Positions 36,401-41,726 of a DNA stretch of 42,991 nucleotides are shown here, piece by piece; the first letter of the stretch is position 1; every line of letters begins with the position of its first letter. A model generated the notes under the pieces. It was not told the DNA's origin. It searched no databases and saw only the letters and a program-made list of their open reading frames with translations. The stretch spans positions 1-42,991 of the forward strand of contig NZ_FZOS01000030.1 of the NCBI RefSeq assembly GCF_900188165.1, in the 5' to 3' direction. This DNA comes from Edaphosphingomonas laterariae (GTDB lineage Bacteria; Pseudomonadota; Alphaproteobacteria; Sphingomonadales; Sphingomonadaceae). The translations under genes and the position numbers were made by a program.

Positions 36401-37662
36401 CGTTCGTAACCGTCGCCAATCGCGACGGGCTGGGCGGCCAGACGGTCGATGGTATCAAGATCGTCGATATTGCGGGCGCGTCCAACGGTGTGTTCCAGCT
36501 GCGGGGCGATTACGTCTTCCAGGGCGATCAGGCGGTGATCGCCGGCGCTTATGGCTATCGTCTCCAGAAGAATGGCATCACCGATGCCGGCGATGGCGAC
36601 TGGTATCTGCGCTCGGCATTGCTCAACCCCGTGGAACCGGAGGAACCCGAGGTTCCCGAAGTGCCAGAGGTGCCAGAGGTGCCAGAGGTGCCAGAGGTGC
36701 CCCAGCCGCTCTATCAGCCCGGCGTGCCGGTCTATGAAAGCTATGCGCAGACGCTCCAGACGCTGAATGGCCTGCCCACGCTGCAGCAGCGCGTCGGCAA
36801 CCGCAGCTGGGCCGGCGGCACGGTTGCCGGGCAGGGCATCTGGGGCCGGATGGATAGCGCGCGTCATCGGCCGGAAGCGGCGATGTCGACCAGCGGAACG
36901 GACAGCAACATCAACAGCTGGAAGATGCAGATGGGCGTCGACACCATCATCGCCGAACGCGGTGACGGTGCGGCCCTCGTCGGCGGGCTGACGGCTTATT
37001 ATGGCGAGGCGAAGGCCCATGTCTCATCGATCTTCGGCAACGGGGCGATCGACACCAGCGGCTACGGCTTTGGCGCGACGCTTACCTGGCACGGACCGCG
37101 CGGCTTCTACGCCGACGGGCAGGCACAGCTGAGCTGGTTCGACAGTAATCTGAGCTCGGGCACGCTTGGCCGGCTTGTCGATGGCAACAAGGGCGAGGGA
37201 CAGGCCTTCAGCCTCGAGGTCGGCAAGCGTTCGGCTGTCGGGGGCGGGCTGACGCTGACCCCGCAGGCGCAGGTTAGCTATGCCCATGTCGGCTTCGATC
37301 GCTTTGCTGACCCGGCCAAGGCGATGGTGGCGAGCGATGCGGGCGCAAGCCTCACGACGCGCTGGGGGCTCTCGCTGGACCATCAGGCGACCTGGATGGA
37401 GGGCGCACAGGCGCAGCGCAGCCACCTCTATGGCGTCGTCAACCTGAGCTATGAATGGATGGACGGCACCGCCGTGAAGGTTTCGGGGACACGGATCGCG
37501 CGCCGCGACGATCGCTTGTGGACCGAACTGGGCCTCGGCGGCAGCTATGGCTGGAACGACCTGATCACGCTCTACAGCGAGATTTCGGTCAATTCGGCGG
37601 TGGCCGATTTCGGCGACAGCAACATGTTCAAGGCCGTCGCCGGCGTGCGCCTGCGGTTCTGA
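24442..37662 (+). CDS. Giant type V autotransporter adhesin, 4,406 residues
   Basis: A very large surface protein exported by its own barrel. It has an extended signal peptide (residues 1 to about 39, KRRSASLSMLWG to MAARA), then a passenger of about 4,000 residues made of beta-helix repeats of the passenger-associated (PATR) type, such as GTLTLTGASLYDGGTSITAG, repeated dozens of times. Four larger modules (WDG...GPK, IRVGDGT, GGSGIIGGDV) occur between about 29670 and 35800. A pertactin-like junction (about 36250-36630), a PEV-rich linker (36634-36705) and an autotransporter barrel (about 36742-37662) ending in VAGVRLRF follow. The start at 24442 is set by the signal peptide. Only four Cys were found, in two repeats (residues 1188, 1206, 1388, 1407). 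The function is probably adhesion or biofilm formation, in keeping with the riboswitch upstream. Confidence 0.92.
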   Translation: MTSAIVGTVHKRRSASLSMLWGASISAMALVGAPMAARAADRHWDPNGTAVGTGGAGSWNTTASGWSPSGDGVSGPYAPWNNAALDDAIFGGASGGTVTLTTPITVNDITFNTTNYALTGSTLTLGGATPTITSNAGVVATINSIVAGTAGLTKSGVGVLNLNGVNSFTGTVNVAGGGLVINNDAALGAAGNAITMASGTSLTSTGALNANRVVTLQGGQSTVNGVGVGSARYTGAGGLYATSGVALSNDANDYAGATSMNGNVRFSSIADLGLASALGAAADATSGTIALNVTATGSTNAIYHGDGDSSNRNWRLGSWFSQTSTITNQGTGTLRLTGDILNNHTNSSTGPRYIGFSADTADIELLGTISSTNAGVGVNFYGGGLGRTVTVGGVNTFGGAVRIQDVTVRAATLKNSGVASALGTGSNGGIILVNGQLSYVGAGDASDRDFVAEGGAVLANDGTGALALGGDVAFSPGGAADILSLGGTFNGTNTLSGVISGSGTLAGNGAGAWLLTGANTFVGGITVNSGAIVAGNVQAFGTGNAATINGGTLDLGGFDAGFASIAGTGGTLDIDGANLTVSGAASTRYAGSITGAGSLLKRGTSVLTLAGANSFTGGTTINGGTISLDFSAAGGPVTDILSGAGSLTLAGGSLNLIGAAGEANSQSINGLTIAAGSNRIRATSGTGGSLTVNLGAIARTGGLIDFALPVNGSITTSNATLGGWATVNGTDYAKVVGGVITAFTAADYVTKDDAATWISGDFVTDDDGNADSFFGAVAGSVQLGGLRYTVADTAPNPNLVTIGAGETLGIDGTIIVAATVGTNNQMIAGGSLTGAAGGGTLGLQQNGAGNFTITSAIVDNGGAIGFAKAGSGLATLTGANSYTGVTTLSGGQLQIASLANGGLASSIGAASADAANLVLEGGTLAWIGGGDASTDRGFTLVNGGAGAPQIRVDAGRTIEFSGLVTSPDDAGLSKIGAGTLVLSNSANNYVGVTSVTGSYLGNASTLSVGTLADGGIASGIGAATGDSANLVIGDGGRLRYTGGTVGIDRGFTLGAGGGRIDVSSAGTTLTIGGVAAGPGGLTKDGDGILVLTGANTYVGATVVNEGTLRAGSAAAFGATAGMTVNSGGRLELGGFNVTVAGLIGGGTVDLGGNTLTSANGSIIFSGRITGTGGFTRGAGSFTQALSGCANDYTGVTTINGILNVDCMANGDVASGIGASGAASSNLVFGGGVLGYTGASVVTDRGFTLAGSGTIAVANAATTLEFTGVVTGGGLLNKTGDGTLVLSGNNNYGATSITAGTLRLGSGNSLGTNNVSLANAAGAALDLNGYDTSVRALSGGGADGGDVLLGDGTMTLFAPGTGAVDYAGAIRGTGSVVKGGTYTQNVSGCGSDYTGSTTITGGVLAVACLADGGAASSIGASGAGAGNLIISGGTLRYTGLGGSTDRQFMLGASGGNTLDASGAGAIRFTSGAAVTFSAANTAQTLTLTGTNTGANMLGLQLGDNGTGRTSLTKTGTGTWILTNPGSSYTGITTISGGALGVDKLADGGLASSLGASSAAAANLVIGNGSTLRYTGAGDVTNRLFTLAAGTTFLESSGTGAIVFTDTGPVTLAGNNQARTIALGGTNTGNNTLAGSIGNAGTGATILAKNDAGTWVLTGNNSYTGNTVINGGMLVLGNGGTTGSVVSNIINTATLGFNRADSYSYAGTISGSGMLRQIGIGTTILTGGNSYIGATDVFAGHLIVNGDQSAATGLTTIHNGGTLGGSGTIGGDVVVANGGTLAPGNSRGTLTINGNLSLASGSLLNFEFGQADVAGGALNDLIEVGGDLVLDGTINVTPSAGGTFGPGIYRAINYSGTLTDNGLSIGALPAGSTAFVQTSVAGQVNLVNTTGLELRFWDGAAGPKFDGLINGGNGIWQNGTGNDNWTEATGAINAPFSDGAFAVFGGAAGIVTVDNGLGAVSAAGMQFATSGYQVNGGPILLVGPQSTIRVGDGTVAGASISATIDAVLNGATQLVKSDAGTLILTGTNGYTGGTAINGGTVRISADANLGDAAGALSLDNGTLHTTADLTSGRAVTLGGAGTVRVGGGTTFSLTGVIDGTGRLTKDGAGTLTLTGASLYDGGTSITAGTLQLGAGGTTGSIVGDIANNGTLAINRTDSLTLDGAISGTGALAQIGTGTTILTGDNAYNGGTTIAAGTLQIGNGGTSGSVTGNIANDGALIFNRANDLAYAGSISGGGSLSQNGGGTLTLTGSHNYTGATTVGAGKLVLQSGGEITATSGLIVRGGGEMVVDGAGSRLIVGPGTATIGTATNGDGRFTVSNGGFASLVNLDAGTTNNGSGTLNVIGAGSRLTNSGTTVLGRLGTANINILDGGKMASTGPSVLAGGQFPTNAQAFVTISGIGSEWNVTGAYYGRRGTMVIADGGVLTADSSIIGHHGGSINNPTFDLTVKGAGSRFETAGALGIANSAANGTRGTITIADGGLVKVGGGTLTMGPRDAALNIGGAEGLAAAAAGTLDASFVTTVASSRVNFNHVDTGHVFAAAISGAGVLNQVGSGRTILTGDSSHSGGTIITAGALQLGNGGTTGGITDAVANDGALIFNRSDEVTFAGLISGSGTVEQAGAGTTILTANQAYTGGTSISAGTLQLGDGGTTGAILGDVANNGTLAFNRSDDIIFAGLISGSGALVHDGAASRLTLTAENSFTGGTTINGGVLELGNGGVSGWIVGDVANDGGLIFNRSDDVGFGGVISGTGVVRQIGTGIVTLTGNNSYAGQTLVDAGTLRISGDQSAATGDTIVAGGATLGGSGIIGGNVLVQNGGTLAPGNSPGTLTVNGNLSLAAGSHLDYEFGVADVVGGPLNDLVNVGGDLVLDGTIDVTVAPGGDFGPGLYRIINYAGSLTNNGLDLGAMPAGSSVVVQTSIDKQVNLVNTVGYVFRYWDAVPGGKNDGQLDGGAGLWQNLPAGDNWTQDPDAALNAAYSNRSFAVFAAAAGTVTVDNSLGAVEVAGMQFATDGYVVTGDAILLADASPIIRVGDGTTGGDGMTATIAAELQGVDGLVKADRGTLILTAANSYTGGTTIAAGTLQIGDGGTTGAILGDVVNNGTFAFDRSDDIVHADAISGTGAFVKRGAGSLTFTADHSYAGLTTISDGALHLGNGGTTGSIAGDVANNGALVFNRSDDVGFAGLISGGGSVRKAGAGTLILTGGNSYTGGTLVDAGTLIVNGDQSAATGLVSVAGGATLGGFGVIGGDVAITDGGTLAPGQGVGTLTIDGGLSLAAGSRIDMQFGQANVAGGALNDLINVGGDLVLDGTIDVSVPAGGSFDAGIYRVVNYGGTLTDNGLALGNLPAGSSVAVQTSVAGQINLVNAAGLSLNFWDGDAGPKNDGAINGGNGVWRVGGGLNDWTDLNGQINADYAQGSFAIFEGTAGIVTVDNGAGNVSASGMQFVTDGYRIEGGALQLVGQQAVIRVGDGTVAGAGVTATIASRLTGVSQLVKADAGTLILTGGNSYTGGTLVDAGTLIVNGDQSAATGLVSVAGGATLGGFGVIGGDVAIADGGTLAPGQGVGTLTIDGGLSLAAGSRIDMQFGQANVAGGALNDLINVGGDLVLDGTIDVSVPAGGSFDAGIYRVVNYGGTLTDNGLALGSLPAGSSVAVQTSVAGQINLVNAAGLSLNFWDGDAGPKFDGVVSGGNGVWQNGAGNNNWTDATGDINAAFADNAFAVFAGSAGTVTIDGSLGAVGASGMQFASDGYRVEGDALHLAGQQAVIRVGDGSAAGAGMTVTIAAELAGAAELVKTDAGTLVLTADNSYAGGTTIDEGTLRIARDTNLGAAASGLTFNGGTLHTTADITSERAMAFAGTGALAVDADTNLRLNGVLSGSGVLVKEGAGTLLLTGDSAGYAGSAQLMAGQTIVTGLFGGTVDLMTGATLAGTGRVGSVTHHAGGIIAPGQDAIGTLTIAGDHVGNGGTLAIEAALGDDASATDRLVVNGATSGTTFVTVANRDGLGGQTVDGIKIVDIAGASNGVFQLRGDYVFQGDQAVIAGAYGYRLQKNGITDAGDGDWYLRSALLNPVEPEEPEVPEVPEVPEVPEVPEVPQPLYQPGVPVYESYAQTLQTLNGLPTLQQRVGNRSWAGGTVAGQGIWGRMDSARHRPEAAMSTSGTDSNINSWKMQMGVDTIIAERGDGAALVGGLTAYYGEAKAHVSSIFGNGAIDTSGYGFGATLTWHGPRGFYADGQAQLSWFDSNLSSGTLGRLVDGNKGEGQAFSLEVGKRSAVGGGLTLTPQAQVSYAHVGFDRFADPAKAMVASDAGASLTTRWGLSLDHQATWMEGAQAQRSHLYGVVNLSYEWMDGTAVKVSGTRIARRDDRLWTELGLGGSYGWNDLITLYSEISVNSAVADFGDSNMFKAVAGVRLRF
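34018..34572 (+). repeat. Near-identical internal duplication, copy 1 (adhesin gene)
   Basis: This 555-bp block recurs at 34915-35469 with about eight differences counted by eye, in the same frame. It encodes one PATR unit plus a GGFGVIGGDVAI...LVLDGTIDVSV module up to FWDGDAGPK. Far higher identity than among the other modules points to a recent duplication or gene conversion. Confidence 0.9.
34915..35469 (+). repeat. Near-identical internal duplication, copy 2 (adhesin gene)
   Basis: Second copy of the block at 34018-34572, offset by 897 bp (299 codons), so recombination between the copies would delete or add 299 residues without changing the frame. Confidence 0.9.
36634..36705 (+). repeat. 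9-bp tandem repeat encoding a Pro-Glu-Val linker
   Basis: GTGCCAGAG is repeated four times exactly (36661-36696) and is flanked by degenerate copies, coding for repeated PEV units just before the barrel domain. The nine-base unit keeps the reading frame, so slippage would change only linker length. The linker probably crosses or spans near the outer membrane or links passenger and barrel. Confidence 0.85.
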
Positions 37663-37675
37663 CAAGCTCGCAACG

Positions 37676-37704
37676 GGCGCGGCCGTATGACCCCGGCCGC
37701 CGCC
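37676..37704. terminator. GC-rich stem between convergent genes
   Basis: CGGCCG at 37680-37685 pairs with CGGCCG at 37694-37699, and GGCG (37676-37679) extends the stem with 37701-37704 around one bulge; the loop has eight bases. It lies 13 bases after the adhesin stop and before the end of the convergent AraC gene. There is no T-run, so a terminator role is only likely by position. Confidence 0.4.
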
Positions 37705-37731
37705 AGATGCAGGGGAGGAGATCCTGTCCGA

Positions 37732-38589
37732 TCAGGACGAAGAAGTCTGACGGCGGGAGATCTGGCGGAACTGGGTTGGCGACAGGTTGGTCGCGCGGCG
37801 GAAGGCGGTGGAGAAATTGCTCGGGTGGGCAAAGCCCAGACGCGCGGCGATCTCCTTCAGTGAAAGCTCGCTTTCCGTCAGCAGCCGGCGGGCGCGGTCG
37901 ATCCGTGCGCGATCGATGAAGGCGCTTGCGGTTTCGCCGGTCAGGCTGCGGAACAGGCGCAGGAAATGCCGGTTGCCGACGCCGCACAGCGCGGCCAGTT
38001 CGGACACGCTGGGCAGGGGCCCGTCTTCCGCCAGCCGTTCGGTGACCTTGCGATATTGCCAGGCGGCCAGCCGGCCGTGCGCGGTCGTATCGCTTTGCAG
38101 ATGGACGATGCGGGCGGTTTCGATGATGAGCGCGGTGACGCACGCCTCGACGAAGGTGGTGCTGGCGGCGCCGGGGGCTTCCAGTTCATGGACCAGCCGG
38201 CGCAGCAGCGGTTGCAGCACGCCGCCGCGCAGGTTGAGGCAGGTTTTCAGCGCATCGGCGGTCCAGTCCAGCCGCGTGCCGGCGATGCGGGCATAAACGG
38301 CGGGTTCGACGGCGCAGCGGATCACGCGGACCTGCCCGCCCGCGCTCTTCACCCGCAGCCGCACCCCGGCCGGCCGCAGGAAGATGTTGCCCATGAAGCT
38401 ATATTGATCCGGCTCGATATCGGGAAAGCAGGCGCGCCCGTCCGACGCGTGGGGCGGCAGCGACATTTCGATCATCAGCCGTTCTTCGGTCGCCGTCACG
38501 TCCATCGGCGACGGCCAGTGCCATTCGAGCAGTTTCACGTCGCCGATGGCGGAGCGGCAGGCGGCAAGGATCTTGGGTTCGACGGACAT
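37732..38589 (-). CDS. AraC-family transcription regulator divergent from the P450 gene
   Basis: A 285-residue regulator. The N-terminal region lacks a familiar ligand motif; the C-terminal AraC domain has two helix-turn-helix units (VSELAALCGVGNRHFLRLFR and LKEIAARLGFAHPSNFSTAF) and the usual ending ATNLSPTQFRQ. The ATG at 38589 (MSVEPKILAACRSAI) is preferred over an in-frame ATG at 38658. It is divergent from the P450 gene across 168 bases that contain a 9-base direct repeat (38652-38660 and 38670-38678), so control of the P450 is likely. It is convergent with the adhesin gene. Confidence 0.88.
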   Translation of the reverse strand: MSVEPKILAACRSAIGDVKLLEWHWPSPMDVTATEERLMIEMSLPPHASDGRACFPDIEPDQYSFMGNIFLRPAGVRLRVKSAGGQVRVIRCAVEPAVYARIAGTRLDWTADALKTCLNLRGGVLQPLLRRLVHELEAPGAASTTFVEACVTALIIETARIVHLQSDTTAHGRLAAWQYRKVTERLAEDGPLPSVSELAALCGVGNRHFLRLFRSLTGETASAFIDRARIDRARRLLTESELSLKEIAARLGFAHPSNFSTAFRRATNLSPTQFRQISRRQTSSS

Positions 38590-38651
38590 GTGGGCCTTTC
38601 TGCCAACATCAAAGCATTGCGGGCAGGGCATGGCCAATGTTTCCGGCCGAT

Positions 38652-38678
38652 CCGGCAAAGATTATCCGGCCGGCAAAG
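38652..38678. promoter_or_regulatory. Direct repeat in the AraC-P450 intergenic region
   Basis: CCGGCAAAG occurs at 38652-38660 and 38670-38678, an 18-base offset that puts the copies on nearly the same helix face. Direct repeats of this kind are typical AraC-family operators. Binding by the neighbouring regulator is inferred. Confidence 0.35.
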
Positions 38679-38757
38679 CTGCTGCCGATTGCCGGGACGG
38701 GCGGGGCGGGGCCATCAATCCGGGGACAATGCCGATCGACGGCAGGAGAGAGGCCCG

Positions 38758-39981
38758 ATGACTATCCATGCCGCCACCGTTCCGGCCCATGTGCCGCCCG
38801 AACGCGTCATCCGCTTCGACTTCCGTAACGACGATGCGCTGCGCCGCGACCCGTGGGGCACGATCGCGGCGATGAACGACCGGCCGGACATCTTCTTTTC
38901 ACCCGATCTTGGCGGTTACTGGGTGGTCACGCGCGGCGACCTGATCGCGGAGGTGTTCAGCCGGCACGATCTGTTCACGGCCACGTCGCTCGCCATTCCC
39001 AAGATCGAAAATCCGATGAAGCTGATCCCCAACAGCTTCGATCCGCCCGAACATACCGGCTATCGCCGGATCTTCGCGCAGAACCTGTTTTCGCCGCGCG
39101 CGCTGGCCACGCTGGAGGAGGATAGCCGGCGCCACACCCGGAGCCTGCTGGCCGGGTTCGCCGCGGGCCGGTGCGAATTTGTCGGCGAATTCGCGACGCG
39201 GCTGCCGGTGGAGATATTCCTGCTGATGATGGGCTGCGATCTCGCCCGGCGTGACGATTGCATCCTTTGGGTGCGCGACATCTTTCGCGGCCGCACACTG
39301 GAGGAAACGGTGCGCGGCTTCACCGCCGCCGACGGCTTCATCCGCGAATGGCTGGCCGAGCAGCTGGCCGATGCTGACGCCAATCCCGGCGGCATGTTCC
39401 AGGCGATGGTGCGATCGACGATCGACGGCCGCGCGCTGACGTTCGAGGAGATGCACTCGATCACGATGATGCTGTTCGCCGGCGGGCTGGATACGGTGAC
39501 GTCGCAGATGACGCACATCATGCGCTTCATGGCCGAAAGCCCGGAGCATCGCGCCTATCTGGTCGATCGGCCGGACGCGATCCCGGTGGCGCTGGAGGAG
39601 ATGCTGCGCCGGTTCGGCATTTCCCACATCGGGCGGATGGCGGCCCGGGACTTCGAATATCATGGCGTGGCGTTCAAGGCAGGCGATCCGGTGCTGGCAT
39701 CGACGCCGATATCGGGGCTCGACGCGCGAGCCTTCCCCGATCCGCTGCGTGTCGATTTCGGCCGGGCAGGCAAGCGGCGGGTGAAACATTGGGGCTTTGG
39801 CGCGGGGCCGCACCTGTGCCCCGGCGCGTTCCTGGCCCGCACCCAGCTGCGCGTGATGCTGGAAGAATTGCTGCCGGCCATGCCGGACCTGCGGATCGCG
39901 CCCGGCGCCGAGATCGAGACGCTGCCGGGTGCCACAATCATGCTGGCGAGCCTGCCGCTGAAATGGTCAGCCGCCCGCTGA
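38758..39981 (+). CDS. Cytochrome P450, P450cam (CYP101)-like
   Basis: A soluble 407-residue monooxygenase. It has the oxygen-binding I-helix AGGLDT (residues 241-246), the ExxR pair Glu281-Arg284 (EEMLRRF) and the heme motif FGAGPHLCPG with the thiolate Cys354. Several stretches follow P450cam closely: FDPPEHTGYRR, SPEHRAYLVDRPDAIP and ISGLDARAFPDPLRVDF. CYP101-type enzymes hydroxylate terpenoids and similar compounds and need a ferredoxin and its reductase, neither of which is in the window. The ATG at 38758 follows GGAGAGAGG. It may belong to the same catabolic theme as the oxygenases at 19625-22895, but the substrate is unknown. Confidence 0.9.
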   Translation: MTIHAATVPAHVPPERVIRFDFRNDDALRRDPWGTIAAMNDRPDIFFSPDLGGYWVVTRGDLIAEVFSRHDLFTATSLAIPKIENPMKLIPNSFDPPEHTGYRRIFAQNLFSPRALATLEEDSRRHTRSLLAGFAAGRCEFVGEFATRLPVEIFLLMMGCDLARRDDCILWVRDIFRGRTLEETVRGFTAADGFIREWLAEQLADADANPGGMFQAMVRSTIDGRALTFEEMHSITMMLFAGGLDTVTSQMTHIMRFMAESPEHRAYLVDRPDAIPVALEEMLRRFGISHIGRMAARDFEYHGVAFKAGDPVLASTPISGLDARAFPDPLRVDFGRAGKRRVKHWGFGAGPHLCPGAFLARTQLRVMLEELLPAMPDLRIAPGAEIETLPGATIMLASLPLKWSAAR

Positions 39982-40001
39982 TGCCGGCCGGCACGGCGGG
40001 T

Positions 40002-41123
40002 TCAGCGCCGCGCCGCGAGTTCGGGCAGGCTGGTGTGGACGAGGTGGACGAGCTGCGATTGCCGCGCCACGCCGGTCTTGGCGAAGATCGAGCGGAGATG
40101 CGCGCGCACCGTGTTGCTGGCGATCCCCAGCCGTTCGGCGGATTCGTGGACCGACAGGCCGTTGGCCACACAGGCGGAAATCGCGGCCTCGGTCGGCGTC
40201 AGGTTGAACAGGTCGCGCAGGGCATCGGCGTTGACCTGCATCTGCCGTTCGGGATCGCCGAGATAGAGGGCGAGCGCGGGCGCGCTGGCGGCGTGGAGAT
40301 AATCGGGTGTCTCGATCGGCCGGGCGACGATGCCGATGTCGCGCCGCCCCGACGGCCGTTCCACCCGGAATACGTGCGCGCTGCCCGCTGGGCCCCGCGC
40401 ATCCCGCAGGAAATTGCGGAAATCGGCGTCGCTGGTGGCATTGCCCAGGCTGACGCGGCGGCCGGTGCGGGCAATGCCGTCGGCTTCGTCCAGGATCGCT
40501 TCGGCAATCGGGTTGCAGCGGATGATGTTGTTATGTTCGTCGAGGATCACCGCGCCCAGCGCGAATTGTTCCACCGCGCCCGAATAGACGGCATGTTCGG
40601 AGCGTGAGGTTTCGAGCCGCTGGTAGATATCCATCGCCTGGCGGATATGGGGGATGATCCGTTCGCACCGGGCGCGTTCGGTTGCGCCATATGGTTGCCC
40701 GTCGCTGGTGCGCGTCACGCGGATCGCGGTGACGAAGCCGCCGGTCCTGAGGTCGAACCCCAGGATGTGCGACGTGTCCTCATATTGCAGATAGTCGCGA
40801 TAGAAAGCCGATTGCTTGAAACCGCGCTCGGACAGATGCTCGAACTGCGACACCACCTTGCCTTCGGGAAGATCGGTGAACGGATCGATGCGGAACAGAT
40901 GGTCGCAATAATCCTCGATCCCCTGCGGGTTGCCGAGCGGCGTGACCATCAGGCTGGGCGCCACGCTGGATGCGCGCGACACGATCAGGGTGGCGAATTG
41001 CGCGCCGAGCTGGTCGCGAAATTCGGTGAGGAAGCCATACCATGGCTGATCGGCCACCAATGACGCGTAAAGCGTGCGCACCAGCCGGGAAAAGTCTTCA
41101 AGTTCGTCTTTGTCGCGGTTCAT
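40002..41123 (-). CDS. LuxR-family transcription regulator with PAS-like sensor region
   Basis: A 373-residue regulator. The C-terminal helix-turn-helix (about residues 308-365) is clear: LTPTEAAISACVANGLSVHE, then LGIASNTVRAHLRSIFAKTG. The central part (about 185-290, with FALGAVILDEHNNIIRCNP) resembles a PAS domain, and the N-terminal 170 residues resemble an autoinducer/GAF-like sensor region but are not recognised. There is no phosphoacceptor receiver domain. It is convergent with the P450 gene (20-base gap) and divergent from the SnoaL-like gene (64-base gap). It is a candidate regulator of either; the signal is unknown. Confidence 0.88.
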   Translation of the reverse strand: MNRDKDELEDFSRLVRTLYASLVADQPWYGFLTEFRDQLGAQFATLIVSRASSVAPSLMVTPLGNPQGIEDYCDHLFRIDPFTDLPEGKVVSQFEHLSERGFKQSAFYRDYLQYEDTSHILGFDLRTGGFVTAIRVTRTSDGQPYGATERARCERIIPHIRQAMDIYQRLETSRSEHAVYSGAVEQFALGAVILDEHNNIIRCNPIAEAILDEADGIARTGRRVSLGNATSDADFRNFLRDARGPAGSAHVFRVERPSGRRDIGIVARPIETPDYLHAASAPALALYLGDPERQMQVNADALRDLFNLTPTEAAISACVANGLSVHESAERLGIASNTVRAHLRSIFAKTGVARQSQLVHLVHTSLPELAARR

Positions 41124-41187
41124 CTCTTGGCCTCTCCCGGTGCCACTCTAAAAGGATCGGTGAAAGCCGCAAACAGGCCGGGAGAGG

Positions 41188-41676
41188 ATGATGGAAGCCG
41201 ACGACTATTTTGCCATTCAGAATGTCCTGTTCAGCTACCCCTTCGCGCTTGACGCGGGCGATTTCGACGCGGTGGGCGAATTGCTGGGCGATGCGCTGAT
41301 CCACAGCGGCGGCGCGGTGATGGCCGATCGCGATGCGAAGGCGGTGGCGGAAGTGTTCCGTTCCTGGGTGCTCACTTATGCCGATGGCACGCCCCGCACG
41401 CGGCACATGCTGTCCAACGTGATGATCGTGCCCGAAGGCGAAGGGCGGGCGCGGGTGAGTTCCTATGTGATGGTGTTCCAGCAGGCGCCGGACGGCCCGC
41501 TCGAGCCGGTGATCGGCGGCGATTATCTCGACCGGCTGGAAAAGCGCGATGGCCGCTGGCGGATCGTCGAACGCACGATGGGCAACGACATCGTCGGCGA
41601 TCTTTCCCGCCATGGCCGCGATCTCGGCACGATCCGGCCGACCCGGGCGAACGGATCGCGCCCGCTGCAAGGCTGA
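41188..41676 (+). CDS. SnoaL-like / NTF2-fold protein
   Basis: A 162-residue protein of the SnoaL_4/NTF2-like superfamily. It shows the typical opening ADDYFAIQNVLFSYPFALD with DAGDFDAVGELL, then TPRTRHMLSNVMI, YVMVFQQ and RWRIVERTMGND. Members act as small dehydratases, isomerases or dehydrochlorinases, or as accessory subunits of oxygenases; the active-site residues here cannot be assigned. The start is ATG 41188 or the next codon, with GGAGAGG upstream. It is divergent from the LuxR-type gene. With the P450 and regulators it could be part of a terpenoid or steroid pathway. Confidence 0.8.
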   Translation: MMEADDYFAIQNVLFSYPFALDAGDFDAVGELLGDALIHSGGAVMADRDAKAVAEVFRSWVLTYADGTPRTRHMLSNVMIVPEGEGRARVSSYVMVFQQAPDGPLEPVIGGDYLDRLEKRDGRWRIVERTMGNDIVGDLSRHGRDLGTIRPTRANGSRPLQG

Positions 41677-41693
41677 TCCGCGGAACGGCGCGG

Positions 41694-41726
41694 GATCGCC
41701 CGGCCGGCAAGCGCGGCCGGGCGGTC
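41694..41726. terminator. Bidirectional GC-rich stem-loop
   Basis: A perfect 10-base stem (41697-41706 with 41714-41723, loop of seven) extends to 13 pairs with one T-G pair. It lies between two convergent genes and its right arm enters the stop codon of the minus-strand gene. It lacks a T-run. Confidence 0.5.

Noticed and set aside
31879-37020. Very long open frame on the minus strand opposite the adhesin (about 1,700 codons)
   Set aside because: It is antisense to a clear repetitive adhesin, has no recognisable domain, an unnatural Arg/Asp/Ala-rich composition and mirrors the repeats of the opposite strand. Such frames are common opposite GC-rich repetitive genes.
24442-37662. CRISPR-like direct repeats
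   Set aside because: The repeats are in-frame coding modules of varied length with no regular spacers.
37966-38757. Upstream extension of the P450 frame
   Set aside because: It runs antisense through the AraC gene. The P450 start is well marked by GGAGAGAGG and the typical length at 38758.
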